Assembly (NCBI GenBank): GCA_963702195.1
Contig: OY969725.1
Coordinates: 2,852,001-2,916,000, forward strand
Reading direction: 5' to 3'
DNA: 64,000 bases
Source: AC-56 sp963702195
GTDB lineage: Bacteria > Actinomycetota > Thermoleophilia > Solirubrobacterales > 70-9
The position numbers and the translations under genes are program-made. Shown piece after piece: positions 35,029 through 42,657 of this stretch (its first letter is position 1; the number at the start of each line of letters is the position of its first letter). Below the pieces are notes generated by a model, which saw only the letters and a list, made by a program, of their open reading frames with translations, made no database searches and was not told where the DNA came from.

Positions 35029-35058
35029 AAAATACCACAAGAATGCACGCCTAGGCAA
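35029..35058 (-). promoter_or_regulatory. rpoB: putative rpoBC promoter
   Basis: In the 167-bp gap between rplL and rpoB the minus strand shows TTGCCT (35053-35058), an 18-bp spacer and TATTTT (35029-35034), followed by an 85-nt leader. This would give rpoBC its own promoter besides read-through from rplJL. The match is four of six at each hexamer. A 12-bp palindrome GTCCGATCGGAC (35086-35097) lies just upstream. Confidence 0.4.
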
Positions 35059-35110
35059 GACTAGCAGGCGTGTGCTCGATTACTGGTCCGATCGGACTAC
35101 TTGAGCTGGA

Positions 35111-35503
35111 CTACTTGAGCTCGACCTCGCCGCCGGCTTCCTCGAGATCGGCCTTCAGCTTATCGGCCTCCTCGCGCTCCAGGCCCTCCTTGACGGCCTT
35201 CGGCGCCGAGTCGACCAGGGACTTGGCCTCTTTCAGCCCGAGCCCGGTCGCCGCGCGAACGGCCTTGATGACCTGGATCTTCTTGTCGCCGGGAGCGGTG
35301 AGGACCACGTCGACCGTGGACGACTCCTCGGCCGCACCGTCGGCACCGTCCCCGGCGGCCGCGGCGGGGGCCGCAGCGGCAACCGCCGTCGCCGACACTC
35401 CGAACTCCTCCTCGAGCGCCTTGATGCGCTCCGAGAGCTCGAGCACGGAGATGTTCTTGAGCTCCTCGATCCACTCCTCGGTGGACATCGCCTTCGTTGC
35501 CAC
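35111..35503 (-). CDS. rplL: 50S ribosomal protein L7/L12
   Basis: L7/L12 is the multi-copy stalk protein that recruits translational GTPases. The 130-residue protein has the N-terminal dimerisation domain (STEEWIEELKNISVLELSER), an Ala/Gly hinge (VAAAAPAAAAGDGADGAA), and the C-terminal factor-binding domain with STVDVVLTAPGDKKIQVIKA, VRAATGLGLKEAKSLVDSAP and KAVKEGLEREEADKLKADLE. The start is GTG 35503 with a strong GAGGAGG upstream; it directly abuts rplJ. A 14-bp unit ending in the stop region (GAGCTCAAGTAGTC) is tandemly duplicated just after the stop. Confidence 0.97.
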   Translation of the reverse strand: MATKAMSTEEWIEELKNISVLELSERIKALEEEFGVSATAVAAAAPAAAAGDGADGAAEESSTVDVVLTAPGDKKIQVIKAVRAATGLGLKEAKSLVDSAPKAVKEGLEREEADKLKADLEEAGGEVELK

Positions 35504-36279
35504 TACTTTTCCTCCTCGGAATCGGATCCCTGGGAATCGTCGCCTTCCGCTTCGGCTTCCTCGGGGGTCTCGTCGCTTTCGGTTTCCTCTGAAGTCTCTG
35601 AATCATTGCCTGCCGCCTCCTCCGCTTCGCGTCCGGGGGCGTCCGGGTCCGAGCCGGCTTCCTCCTCGGCCTGCACGTCGCTCGGGGGCTCCTCCTCGGC
35701 CTGAACCTCCGCCGGGGGCTCCTCCTCGGCCGCCTCCTCGGCGGCGAGCTCCTCCGCTCCGCCGACCAGCCCCTGCTCGGCGATCTGGCCGAGGCCGACC
35801 GCGAGGCCGGACAGCATCGCGGCAAGCCCGCGGGTGAGCCCGGTCAGCGGGCTGGCGGTGACGCCGACGAGCTGCCCGTGCAGGACGTCGAGTCCGGGCA
35901 GGCGGGCGATGGCGCCGAACTTCTCGGGGTCGAGCGGCTCGCCGTCCATGATCCCGCCGCGGTACGCGAGGACGTCGTGCTCGCGCGAGAAGGTGGCGAT
36001 CGCCTTGGCGGCGACCACGGCGTCGCCCTTGACGAACGTCAGCGCGATCGGCCCGTCGAAGAGCTCGTCGAGCTCGGCGGTCCCGGCCTTTTCGGCGGCG
36101 CGCTTGGCGAGCCGGTTCTTGACCACACGGAAGCTCGCGTCGGCCTCCCGAAGCTTGGCGCGGAGCTCGGCCGCCTCGGGGACGCTGATCCCGCGGTAGT
36201 CGACAGCGAAGATCGCCTCCGCCTCGCCGAGTCGCTCGGCGATCTCCTCAACTGCCGCTGCCTTTTGGTCCTTGTTCAC
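35503..36279 (-). CDS. rplJ: 50S ribosomal protein L10 with acidic C-terminal extension
   Basis: L10 anchors the L7/L12 stalk. Residues 1-170 are a normal L10: MNKDQKAAAVEEIAERLGEA, FAVDYRGISVPEAAELRAKL, FRVVKNRLAKRAAEKAG, GPIALTFVKGDAVVAAKAI and the L12-binding C-terminal helix. The final 85 residues are an extra tail of Glu, Ala, Pro, Ser and Asp, containing repeated EEEPP and VQAEEE words and DAPGREAEEAA, the latter coded by a dispersed repeat. Normal L10 is 165-180 residues. The start is GTG 36279 with GAGG upstream. An L10-type leader with a terminator precedes it. Confidence 0.96.
   Translation of the reverse strand: MNKDQKAAAVEEIAERLGEAEAIFAVDYRGISVPEAAELRAKLREADASFRVVKNRLAKRAAEKAGTAELDELFDGPIALTFVKGDAVVAAKAIATFSREHDVLAYRGGIMDGEPLDPEKFGAIARLPGLDVLHGQLVGVTASPLTGLTRGLAAMLSGLAVGLGQIAEQGLVGGAEELAAEEAAEEEPPAEVQAEEEPPSDVQAEEEAGSDPDAPGREAEEAAGNDSETSEETESDETPEEAEAEGDDSQGSDSEEEK
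35617..35638. repeat. dispersed hairpin repeat, copy C (inside rplJ)
   Basis: The 22-bp core is identical to copies A and B and is flanked by short pairing arms (CGCC and GGCG next to the loop). It is read in frame in the L10 acidic tail and produces the same APGREAEEA peptide as copy A does in S17. Confidence 0.85.
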
Positions 36280-36290
36280 TTGCTGGTCCT

Positions 36291-36420
36291 CAAATCAAAA
36301 GAGCCCGCTCGCAGGCGGGCTCGAAGCGTCGGCTTTGAACCTCACCTGCGCCGGTCTTCCGGGCCCCTTGGTCGCGGACCCCGCCGGCGGTCTTGGGCAA
36401 GTCGACGGGCGATGTTAGCC
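36291..36420 (-). promoter_or_regulatory. ribosomal protein L10 leader ending in a terminator
   Basis: The minus-strand leader of rplJ shows AAGACCG and GGAAGACCGGCGCAGGTG words, typical of L10-leader kink-turn/stem elements. It ends with a strong hairpin GAGCCCGC-6 nt-GCGGGCTC (36301-36322) followed by TTTTGATTTG, 12 nt before the GTG of rplJ. This is the arrangement of L10-autoregulated rplJL attenuation (as in Bacillus). I infer that L10 (or L10-L12) binding decides between termination and read-through. The same hairpin could also end transcripts from the secreted genes upstream. Confidence 0.55.
36301..36322 (-). terminator. intrinsic terminator/attenuator before rplJ
   Basis: A perfect 8-bp GC-rich stem with loop TCGCAG (plus-strand sense) is followed on the minus strand by TTTTGATTT. 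It lies just upstream of the rplJ Shine-Dalgarno. Confidence 0.65.
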
Positions 36421-36441
36421 GATGGGGATCCGGACGCCTGC

Positions 36442-37632
36442 TCAGGGCAGACCGGCGGAGCGAGCCCTGACTAGCACGATCGTGCGCCGCTTGACCTCGC
36501 GGCAGCCGCATTGCGGGTGGAAGGTGACTCGCGCGCGCACCTTCACCTTCCCGGTCCGGTTGAGGACCCGCCTCTTGTGGCCTCGCGGCTGGATCCAGAA
36601 CCTCACGTCGCGGGGCCGGAGCGGCGACCGGATCTTGGTCCAAAGGCCCTTGCCCGAGAGCAGGAGCTTGCCCGGCTCCGAGACGCTGGCGGACAGCACG
36701 GCGGTGCCGCGGCGCTCGTTCCGATCCACCTTGCCGAGGGTGAAGCCCGTGGCGGGCCCGCGGTTCGGACCGACCGCGACGCCGCAGGTGTTGCGGCCGC
36801 CGGCGATGAACGACGGGTTGACGCCCGTGCCGTCGATGTTCGCCCGCGCGACCGTGTTCCCGCGCTTGCCGAAGGCACCCCAGTAGATGTGAGAGTCGTC
36901 AACCGCGATCCCACACGACGGCGCCTGTGAGGGGACGTCGATGAAGCTCTGGTCGACGTGCGTGCCCTCGATGTTCGCGCGGAGGATGTCGGGCCCAAGC
37001 AGGGGCGCGGCGTAGATGTGCGCCGGGTCGACGGCGAGGAAGAACGGCTTCTGCGAGTTGACGTGGACGAAGGCGTCCTGCACGCCGCTTCCGTCGATGT
37101 TCGCCCGGGCGATGTTCGAGCTGGAGGAGTCCGGGCGCCAGGTCCAGTAGACGTGGTCCGAGTCGACGGCCATGCCCAGCGGCACCCCCGTCAGAGGGAG
37201 CCATTGCGGGTCGACGTTGTGGCCGTCGATGTCGGCACGGCCGATTGCCGGGCTGGTCCGAGTCTGCTGTGTCCAGTAGACGTGGTCCGAGTCGACTGCA
37301 ATCTGGCCACAGCTGAACTGGATCCCGGTGATGAAGTTGGAGTTGGCGTCGGTGCCGTCCGCGTTGGCTCGCCCGATCGTTCCCTTGCGGGTGGCCCAGT
37401 AGACGTGCTGTCCATCTGTGGCCACCGCGCAGGGGTTGTCCTGGTACGGGACGAGGTCCTGGCTGACTCCAGTGCCGTCGTTGTCCGCGCTGCCGACGGA
37501 TCCGAGCACGTCGAAGCCCTGGGAGACCGTGTTCTGGTTCGTCCAGAAGATCGTCGCGCCGGCGGCGGGGGCGAGCACCAGGGAGGCGATGCCCACCGCC
37601 AGCACACAGAGAAGGTGGCGTCCGTGCCTCAT
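36442..37632 (-). CDS. secreted six-bladed beta-propeller-like protein
   Basis: This is a 396-residue protein with a signal peptide (LLCVLAVGIASLVLAPAAGA, about 7-26). It is built from six repeats of about 45-50 residues, each with the form HVYWA...IGRANADG or HIYWG...VARANIDG, like the YWTD/LDL-receptor class B propeller blades. Repeat starts are near residues 27, 75, 120, 168, 213 and 262. A C-terminal beta-sandwich-like domain follows (GKLLLSGKGLWTKIR to TIVLVRARSAG) with a Cys pair in HPQCGCRE. The start is ATG 37632. A 16-bp palindrome lies 48 bp upstream. It probably acts outside the cell in binding; no enzyme motif is seen. It sits with the 1083-residue gene between rplA and rplJ. Confidence 0.8.
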   Translation of the reverse strand: MRHGRHLLCVLAVGIASLVLAPAAGATIFWTNQNTVSQGFDVLGSVGSADNDGTGVSQDLVPYQDNPCAVATDGQHVYWATRKGTIGRANADGTDANSNFITGIQFSCGQIAVDSDHVYWTQQTRTSPAIGRADIDGHNVDPQWLPLTGVPLGMAVDSDHVYWTWRPDSSSSNIARANIDGSGVQDAFVHVNSQKPFFLAVDPAHIYAAPLLGPDILRANIEGTHVDQSFIDVPSQAPSCGIAVDDSHIYWGAFGKRGNTVARANIDGTGVNPSFIAGGRNTCGVAVGPNRGPATGFTLGKVDRNERRGTAVLSASVSEPGKLLLSGKGLWTKIRSPLRPRDVRFWIQPRGHKRRVLNRTGKVKVRARVTFHPQCGCREVKRRTIVLVRARSAGLP

Positions 37633-37679
37633 CGACCCGCAGCAGTCTACGTTTCCGTCAACCGGGGCCGGCTCGTCAT

Positions 37680-37695
37680 TGTCAGCGCGCTGACA
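37680..37695. promoter_or_regulatory. 16-bp perfect palindrome, candidate operator
   Basis: TGTCAGCGCGCTGACA is fully palindromic and lies in the 97-bp gap upstream of the propeller gene. Its size and lack of a loop or T-tract suit a dimeric repressor site better than a terminator. No regulator gene is adjacent. Confidence 0.4.
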
Positions 37696-37729
37696 GCCCT
37701 TTGAGGGCGCGAAACCCATCTGGTCAGGC

Positions 37730-40700
37730 TCACTGGCACGGGTCGCCGTAGGAGAAGCACCATTGCGGCGGGTCCGACGACTCGGTTGCGTAGTGATCGA
37801 GCGGCTTCGGCTTGAAGCTTCGGTCGAAGAAGGTCTCCGGATCGACGCCGAGGTTGTTGGGATGCTGGTCGTCGGGTGGGTTGAACAGCTTGTCGGTGAC
37901 CGAGGCATCCGGGAACTGCATGGTCCATGGGTGGAAGAACGATCCCTGACCATCGAGGCGACCGAGGGCAAGGACGTGCCAGGCGTCGCTACCGGGATTG
38001 AGCTTCCACGGGTTTCCCCGAGTAAGGGTGTGGGCGTAGCTCGGGATGTTGCGGTAGATCGGAACCGCCACCTGCGCCGAGTCGGGGATCCCGGCGAACG
38101 GCCTAACGTTGTCGTTGCCACTGAAGCTCCTGTCGACCTTCGTCCGCCACCACACCGGTAGCGACCACGCGGTGTACTTGGCCGGAAGCAGCAGCGAGTA
38201 GGCCCAGGCCTCGGTGGCGGGCGTGATCAGCTTCTCGGCCTGGCTCTGATAGTCCTGGTTCAGCTGCCAATCGGCGCGATTGAACGGGCAGGGGGCGTCC
38301 TGGGCGGTCGCCTGGAGACAGGAGCCAACCGTGCTGAGCTTGCCGTAGTCGGCCGCGATCGTGTTCGCAAGCTGGATCTGGAGAAGATCCTGGGACTTCT
38401 GAAGGCGGTCCGCGAGCGCGTTGCCGACCTTGCTGACCGTGGAGTCGAACTCGTCTTCGACGGGCTTGCCGTTGATCTCGCTCAGCGTCGAGGCGAGCTC
38501 ATAGATGTCGTTCAGGATGTACGCCGGCGTCTGCGCCTGCTCCGGAACGACCTCCGCGATCAGCTGCCGGGCGAAGTCCGACCAGGCCTGGTTCGTGGCC
38601 TGAACGGCCGCGTCGTCCGTGGTCTTGACCTGCTTGTCGATGTCGTTGGTGATGCCCGCCACCGCGGCCCACTCCTTGAGACCGCTGTCCGTGAAGGGCT
38701 TGGCGAGGGTGTCCAGGTACGTGTGGGTCCGCTCCAGCCACTTGATCTCGCCTCCCACCAGCGGTGGATCGGTCTTGGGTCCCGCCAGCTCCGTCTTCGC
38801 CCAGGTCAGGTCCTGCTCGCTGAAGTAGGGGTCCGGCCGCGTCGAAGGGTAGGTGAGCCCCTGGATCTCGAACGCGATCCGGTTCCAGGTCGTGGCGCTG
38901 TACGGAATCGTCCAGTAAGCGGCGCGGGGGTCGTTCGTGCCGAGATCCGCGGCGTGCTCGCCGATCCACTCGATTGCGTTCTGTCTGGCCCGGTCCTGCG
39001 CGCTGGGGGGGTTCGTGGCCTGGTCCGGCCACGAGGTCGGATCCTGGAATGCGACCTTCCAGAGGTCGACGACGCCTTGGGTGGGATCGCCGGCGCCGGC
39101 GCCCGCGACGCTGTCGGCGGGGCCGGAGGGCTGCGAGGTCTCGACCTCGTACGTGTAGTTCGGCCCGGTGCGCGCGATGACGCCGGAGGCCGGATCGGTG
39201 TTCAGGGGACCCGTGCCGTCGCCGGAGATGCCGGTGCCCACCGCCTCCAGGCCCCGGGCCGGGCCGCTGGCGGACGTTGACACGAGGGTGTAGGCGTTCT
39301 GGTCGTAGAGCCCGGGGTCGAGCATCCGGTAGAAGGCGTTGCGGGTGCCCCCGAGCGTCTCGACCTCGTCCACGAGCGACTTGACCGCGCCGTTCACCTG
39401 ACCGTCCGGGCTCGTCACCCCGTTGCGCTGGTAGTACTGGATTGCGGGATCGCCGAGGCTCGTGATGAACACCAGCTGCGGCCGCGGGTCCTTGTTGGCC
39501 TGATGCAGGACGTCCCGCATCTGGTTGAGCTGGTCGAGGAGCGCCTGCTTGCTCGAGTGGTCGGTCTCGAACCAGTGCGAGTTGCCGTCCAGTGTCTGGG
39601 CGTCGAGAACCACGACCTGGAAGCCCCCGCCATCCTGGATCCCACCGTCGAAGCTCTGCTCGAAGGTCTGGCCGCCGACCTGAACGACGTTGGTCGACGG
39701 AGTCGAGCCGTCCGCCTGTGTATTGAACGCGGTTCGGTCCGTGGGAGCGAACGTGTAGTTACCGTCGTTGCTGCGGAAGAAGTACCCGCGCATGGACCCC
39801 GGGTTCGGGTTCTCCGTCGAGGGCTCCTCTCTGACCGCATGCCAATCGGCCGAGCCGGGCTTGCTGTTGGGCACACCGATCGCCGAGACCGAGCAGCGGC
39901 CATAGGGATCGGACTTGTCGGTGGTGAACGACGTCCTGGCGACCCCGATCGCTGCCATCGCGTCCTCGAGCGAGCCGCCGCTGGCTGGGAACGGAAGTAG
40001 CCCGTTGCACGGGTTGGACACGATCGCGATCTCGTGGCTGTTCAGGCTCGCGAGATCCTTCTTCAGGTCGTTGAAGCACTGATCCGTATTCGACTGGCTG
40101 CAGTTGGTGTAGCTCTTGTTTCCTAGGGGCCCCTGGATCGGCGTGAGCGTCTGCCGATCGAGAACCACGAGTTGCGCCCAGGCGAAATCCTTGCCGGCGT
40201 ACGTCTGATCGCCGACCTTGATGCCGTAGACCGGGTTTCCCTCGTCCGGATACTCGGTGGCGTTCGTGTCCACGTGCACGGCCGGGGGCGGGACCGCGTT
40301 CACGATCGCGGTATCCGAGCCCTTTTTGCCGTTGGCGGCCGTCGCCTTGACCTTGACCTTGTAGCGACCCGGCACCGACGTGGCTATGTAGGCGCGCCTC
40401 TTGGTCGCATCGCCCGGAGCCCCCAGAGGGGCGCCCGGCGGAGCGGAGGTCGTACTCCACTCGAAACTGGATCCCGAGCCACTCTCGGACGCCGCCGCCT
40501 GCGAGCGGTGATTGCGAGACTCGCGGAGCCGCGCGCTCAGGTACGCCTTGTCTCCCGCGGCGACGCGGCGGTCGAGGCCGGCGCCCACGAGCGGATGGCC
40601 GCGCCAGATCCGGAACCGGGTCAGCTGCGACCGATGCCCGACTCGGACGTGAAGCTTGTTCTGGCCGTGGCGCAGGCCGTAGCTGAGCGAGGCCTCGAGC

Positions 40701-40981
40701 TTCCGCACGCCGTGATCTGAGGGCCGCGAGAAGTACCGGGCGATCGGGTGGCCGTTGAGCTGCGCGTGGAGACGGCGCGACTTCCGTCCGGTGTGCACGC
40801 GGATCTTCACCGGGCGCGCCGGGTACCCCTTCCCCTTGCGCGGGGACAGGGTCAGTCGCTTGCCGTGATGAGAGTGGTGGGAGCCGCTCGCGAGCACGGC
40901 TTGTGCCGCGAACCCCGATGCGGCCACCCCGCAAGCGGCGACCGCGGTGGTGATGATGGCGATCCTTCGCCGGTTCTGCAC
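37730..40981 (-). CDS. large secreted protein of unknown function with duplicated module
   Basis: This 1083-residue protein starts at GTG 40981 with GGAAG upstream and has a signal peptide (about 1-32). After a basic region comes an Ig-like stretch (SSFEWSTTSAPPG to GRYKVKVKATAANGKKG, about 165-220). Two related modules follow at about 260-330 (AWAQLVVLDRQTLTPIQG, then DLKKDLASLNSHEIAIVSNP) and 450-520 (GFQVVVLDAQTLDGNSHWF, then LLDQLNQMRDVL and QLVFITSLGDP). They resemble ILEI/PANDER-like folds, but that is by eye. The C-terminal 400 residues look helical (LIAEVVPEQAQTPAYILNDI, ALADRLQKSQDLLQIQLANT) and end in YGDPCQ. No catalytic motif is recognised. Confidence 0.75.
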   Translation of the reverse strand: MQNRRRIAIITTAVAACGVAASGFAAQAVLASGSHHSHHGKRLTLSPRKGKGYPARPVKIRVHTGRKSRRLHAQLNGHPIARYFSRPSDHGVRKLEASLSYGLRHGQNKLHVRVGHRSQLTRFRIWRGHPLVGAGLDRRVAAGDKAYLSARLRESRNHRSQAAASESGSGSSFEWSTTSAPPGAPLGAPGDATKRRAYIATSVPGRYKVKVKATAANGKKGSDTAIVNAVPPPAVHVDTNATEYPDEGNPVYGIKVGDQTYAGKDFAWAQLVVLDRQTLTPIQGPLGNKSYTNCSQSNTDQCFNDLKKDLASLNSHEIAIVSNPCNGLLPFPASGGSLEDAMAAIGVARTSFTTDKSDPYGRCSVSAIGVPNSKPGSADWHAVREEPSTENPNPGSMRGYFFRSNDGNYTFAPTDRTAFNTQADGSTPSTNVVQVGGQTFEQSFDGGIQDGGGFQVVVLDAQTLDGNSHWFETDHSSKQALLDQLNQMRDVLHQANKDPRPQLVFITSLGDPAIQYYQRNGVTSPDGQVNGAVKSLVDEVETLGGTRNAFYRMLDPGLYDQNAYTLVSTSASGPARGLEAVGTGISGDGTGPLNTDPASGVIARTGPNYTYEVETSQPSGPADSVAGAGAGDPTQGVVDLWKVAFQDPTSWPDQATNPPSAQDRARQNAIEWIGEHAADLGTNDPRAAYWTIPYSATTWNRIAFEIQGLTYPSTRPDPYFSEQDLTWAKTELAGPKTDPPLVGGEIKWLERTHTYLDTLAKPFTDSGLKEWAAVAGITNDIDKQVKTTDDAAVQATNQAWSDFARQLIAEVVPEQAQTPAYILNDIYELASTLSEINGKPVEDEFDSTVSKVGNALADRLQKSQDLLQIQLANTIAADYGKLSTVGSCLQATAQDAPCPFNRADWQLNQDYQSQAEKLITPATEAWAYSLLLPAKYTAWSLPVWWRTKVDRSFSGNDNVRPFAGIPDSAQVAVPIYRNIPSYAHTLTRGNPWKLNPGSDAWHVLALGRLDGQGSFFHPWTMQFPDASVTDKLFNPPDDQHPNNLGVDPETFFDRSFKPKPLDHYATESSDPPQWCFSYGDPCQ

Positions 40982-41313
40982 TCCGTTACTTCCTTGCCGT
41001 GGCCGAGGTCCGCCCGCCCACTTGCTCGAGGCTTACTGACACCCCCATTGTCTCGCGGTTACGCCCGCCGCGCAACCCTCCGTTCCCGGGCCGATCAGCG
41101 CGGCAGGATCGCCGGCGGGTCCCAGCCCGAGCCGTCGAGGATCCCGGGAATCGCCGAGGGCTTCGGAGCGCAGTTCCGCATCAGCAGGCGGAGGGAACCG
41201 GCCGGCGCGGGAAGCCAATTCTGGCGCGGACGGGCGGCAGCTGGCCCGCGTCGAAGTACGGTATCAGCGATCCGATACTGAGTATGGATTTCGCTCGAGG
41301 AGGCGGCGCCCGG
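40982..41313. other. intergenic region between rplA and the large secreted gene
   Basis: About 330 bp hold no plausible gene; open frames here are continuations from neighbouring antisense frames. Near 41265-41290 there is a short inverted word pair (GTATCAGCGATCCGATACT, then GAGTATGG) of the kind found in operators. No poly-U terminator for the rplK-rplA transcript is obvious. Confidence 0.4.
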
Positions 41314-42096
41314 TTACGCGGTCGCCCCGGCCTCGGTGGCGACTGCCTCGTCGCCCTTCGCGCCGGCGCCGTTGGCGGACGGTGCGTCCGCCAGGATCTC
41401 GGACTCGCGGGTCCGCGACTCGTCGATGCGGACGCCCGGGCCCATGCTGGTCGCCATCGTGATCGAGAGCAGGTAGCGGCCCTTGGCGGCGGCCGGCTTC
41501 GCGCGGACGATCTCGTCGACGACGGCGGCGTAGTTCTCGAGCAGGGCGCGCTCGTCGAAGCTCGCCTTGCCGATCGTCAGGTGGATGACGGCCTGGCGGT
41601 CGGTGCGGTACTCCACCTTGCCGGCCTTCGCCTCGCCGACGGCCTTCGCGATGTCGTTGGTGACGGTGCCGACCTTGGGGTTGGGCATCTTGCCCTGCGG
41701 GCCGAGGATGCGGCCGAGCTTGGAGACGACCGGGCCCATCAGGTCGGGCGTCGCGATCGCGACATCGAAGTCGGTGAAGCCCTCGTTGACCTTGTCGGCC
41801 AGGTCCTGCGCGCCGACGAAGTCCGCGCCGGCGTCCTCGGCGGCGCGGGCGCCGTCGCCGTCGGCGAACACCGCGACGGTGACGTTCTTGCCCAGGCCGT
41901 GGGGAAGCGCCAGGGTGCCGCGCAGCTGCTCCTCGGCGTGACGGACGTTGACGCCGAGGCGCAGGTGCACCTCGACCGTCTCGTCGAACTTGGTGGAAGC
42001 CGTCTCCTTGATCAGGGCGACCGCCTCGGCCGGCGCGTAGCGCTGAGCGCGGTCGATCTTCTCGTAGGCCGCGCGGTATCGCTTGCCGTGCGCCAT
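41314..42096 (-). CDS. rplA: 50S ribosomal protein L1
   Basis: L1 forms the mobile L1 stalk and can repress its own operon. The 260-residue protein has ALIKETASTKFDETVEVHLR, LGVNVRHAEEQLRGTLALPH, GADFVGAQDLADKVNEGF, VSKLGRILGPQGKMPNPKVG (signature, about 121-140), VEYRTDRQAVIHLTIGKASF and LLSITMATSMGPGVRID. A 25-residue Ala/Gly/Glu-rich C-terminal tail is extra. The start is ATG 42096, 5 nt after rplK. Confidence 0.97.
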   Translation of the reverse strand: MAHGKRYRAAYEKIDRAQRYAPAEAVALIKETASTKFDETVEVHLRLGVNVRHAEEQLRGTLALPHGLGKNVTVAVFADGDGARAAEDAGADFVGAQDLADKVNEGFTDFDVAIATPDLMGPVVSKLGRILGPQGKMPNPKVGTVTNDIAKAVGEAKAGKVEYRTDRQAVIHLTIGKASFDERALLENYAAVVDEIVRAKPAAAKGRYLLSITMATSMGPGVRIDESRTRESEILADAPSANGAGAKGDEAVATEAGATA

Positions 42097-42101
42097 CGCT
42101 A

Positions 42102-42533
42102 CTACTCCAGGCCCTCGACGTTGACGCCCATCGAGCGGGCGGTGCCGGCGATGATCCTCGAGGCGGCGTCCAGGTCGTTGGCGTTCAGGTCGGGCATCTT
42201 GCGCTCGGCGATCTGGCGCACCTGGGCGGCGCTGATGGTGCCGACCTTCTCGCGATTTGGCTCGCCGGAGCCCTTCTCGATCGAGATCGCCTCCTTGATC
42301 AGGACGGCGGCCGGCGGCGTCTTGGTGATGAAGTCGAACGAGCGGTCCTCGTAGACGGTGATCTCGACCGGGATGATCGTCCCGGTGTCCTGCTGCGTCT
42401 GGGCGTTGAACGCCTTGCAGAACTCCATGATGTTGACCCCGTGCTGACCGAGCGCGGGGCCAACCGGCGGAGCGGGGTTCGCCGCCCCGGCCGGGATCTG
42501 GAGCTTGATCATGGTGAGGACCTTCTTCGCCAT
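42102..42533 (-). CDS. rplK: 50S ribosomal protein L11
   Basis: L11 binds the GTPase-associated centre of 23S rRNA. The 143-residue protein has KVLTMIKLQIPAGAANPAPP, VGPALGQHGVNIMEFCKAFN, SFDFITKTPPAAVLIKEA, VGTISAAQVRQIAERKMPDL and IIAGTARSMGVNVEG. I choose ATG 42533 (MAKKVLTMIKLQ); the open frame extends 26 codons further but is not L11-like. It would normally follow nusG directly. Here a 1.2-kb segment with an AbiEi/DUF559 gene intervenes, and a 29-bp repeat identical to that upstream of the AbiEi gene stands 65 bp before the rplK start. Confidence 0.97.
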   Translation of the reverse strand: MAKKVLTMIKLQIPAGAANPAPPVGPALGQHGVNIMEFCKAFNAQTQQDTGTIIPVEITVYEDRSFDFITKTPPAAVLIKEAISIEKGSGEPNREKVGTISAAQVRQIAERKMPDLNANDLDAASRIIAGTARSMGVNVEGLE

Positions 42534-42597
42534 GCGGCGAGCGAGGATAGCGATGCGGGAGGTGCGGCCGTCGCCGACGACGCTGTTGGGCTTCGAC

Positions 42598-42626
42598 GGT
42601 CGCAAATGCACCTATACGGTCGATTT
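42598..42626. repeat. 29-bp perfect direct repeat, copy R1 (upstream of rplK)
   Basis: This is identical over 29 bp to R2 at 43594-43622, starting GGTCGCAAATGC and ending CGGTCGATTT; with the flanking CGA and one mismatch the match is 33 bp. Read on the minus strand it contains a -10-like CGTATAGG followed by GTGCATTTGCG. It lies between the end of the AbiEi-like gene and rplK. Confidence 0.9.
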
Positions 42627-42657
42627 CCGACCGCCCGTTGGGAGACGGGTGCGCCGG

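Noticed and set aside
36442..38121. Extension of the beta-propeller frame upstream to 38121
   Set aside because: The extra part is out-of-frame sequence of the 1083-residue gene. The signal peptide at 37632 fixes the real start.
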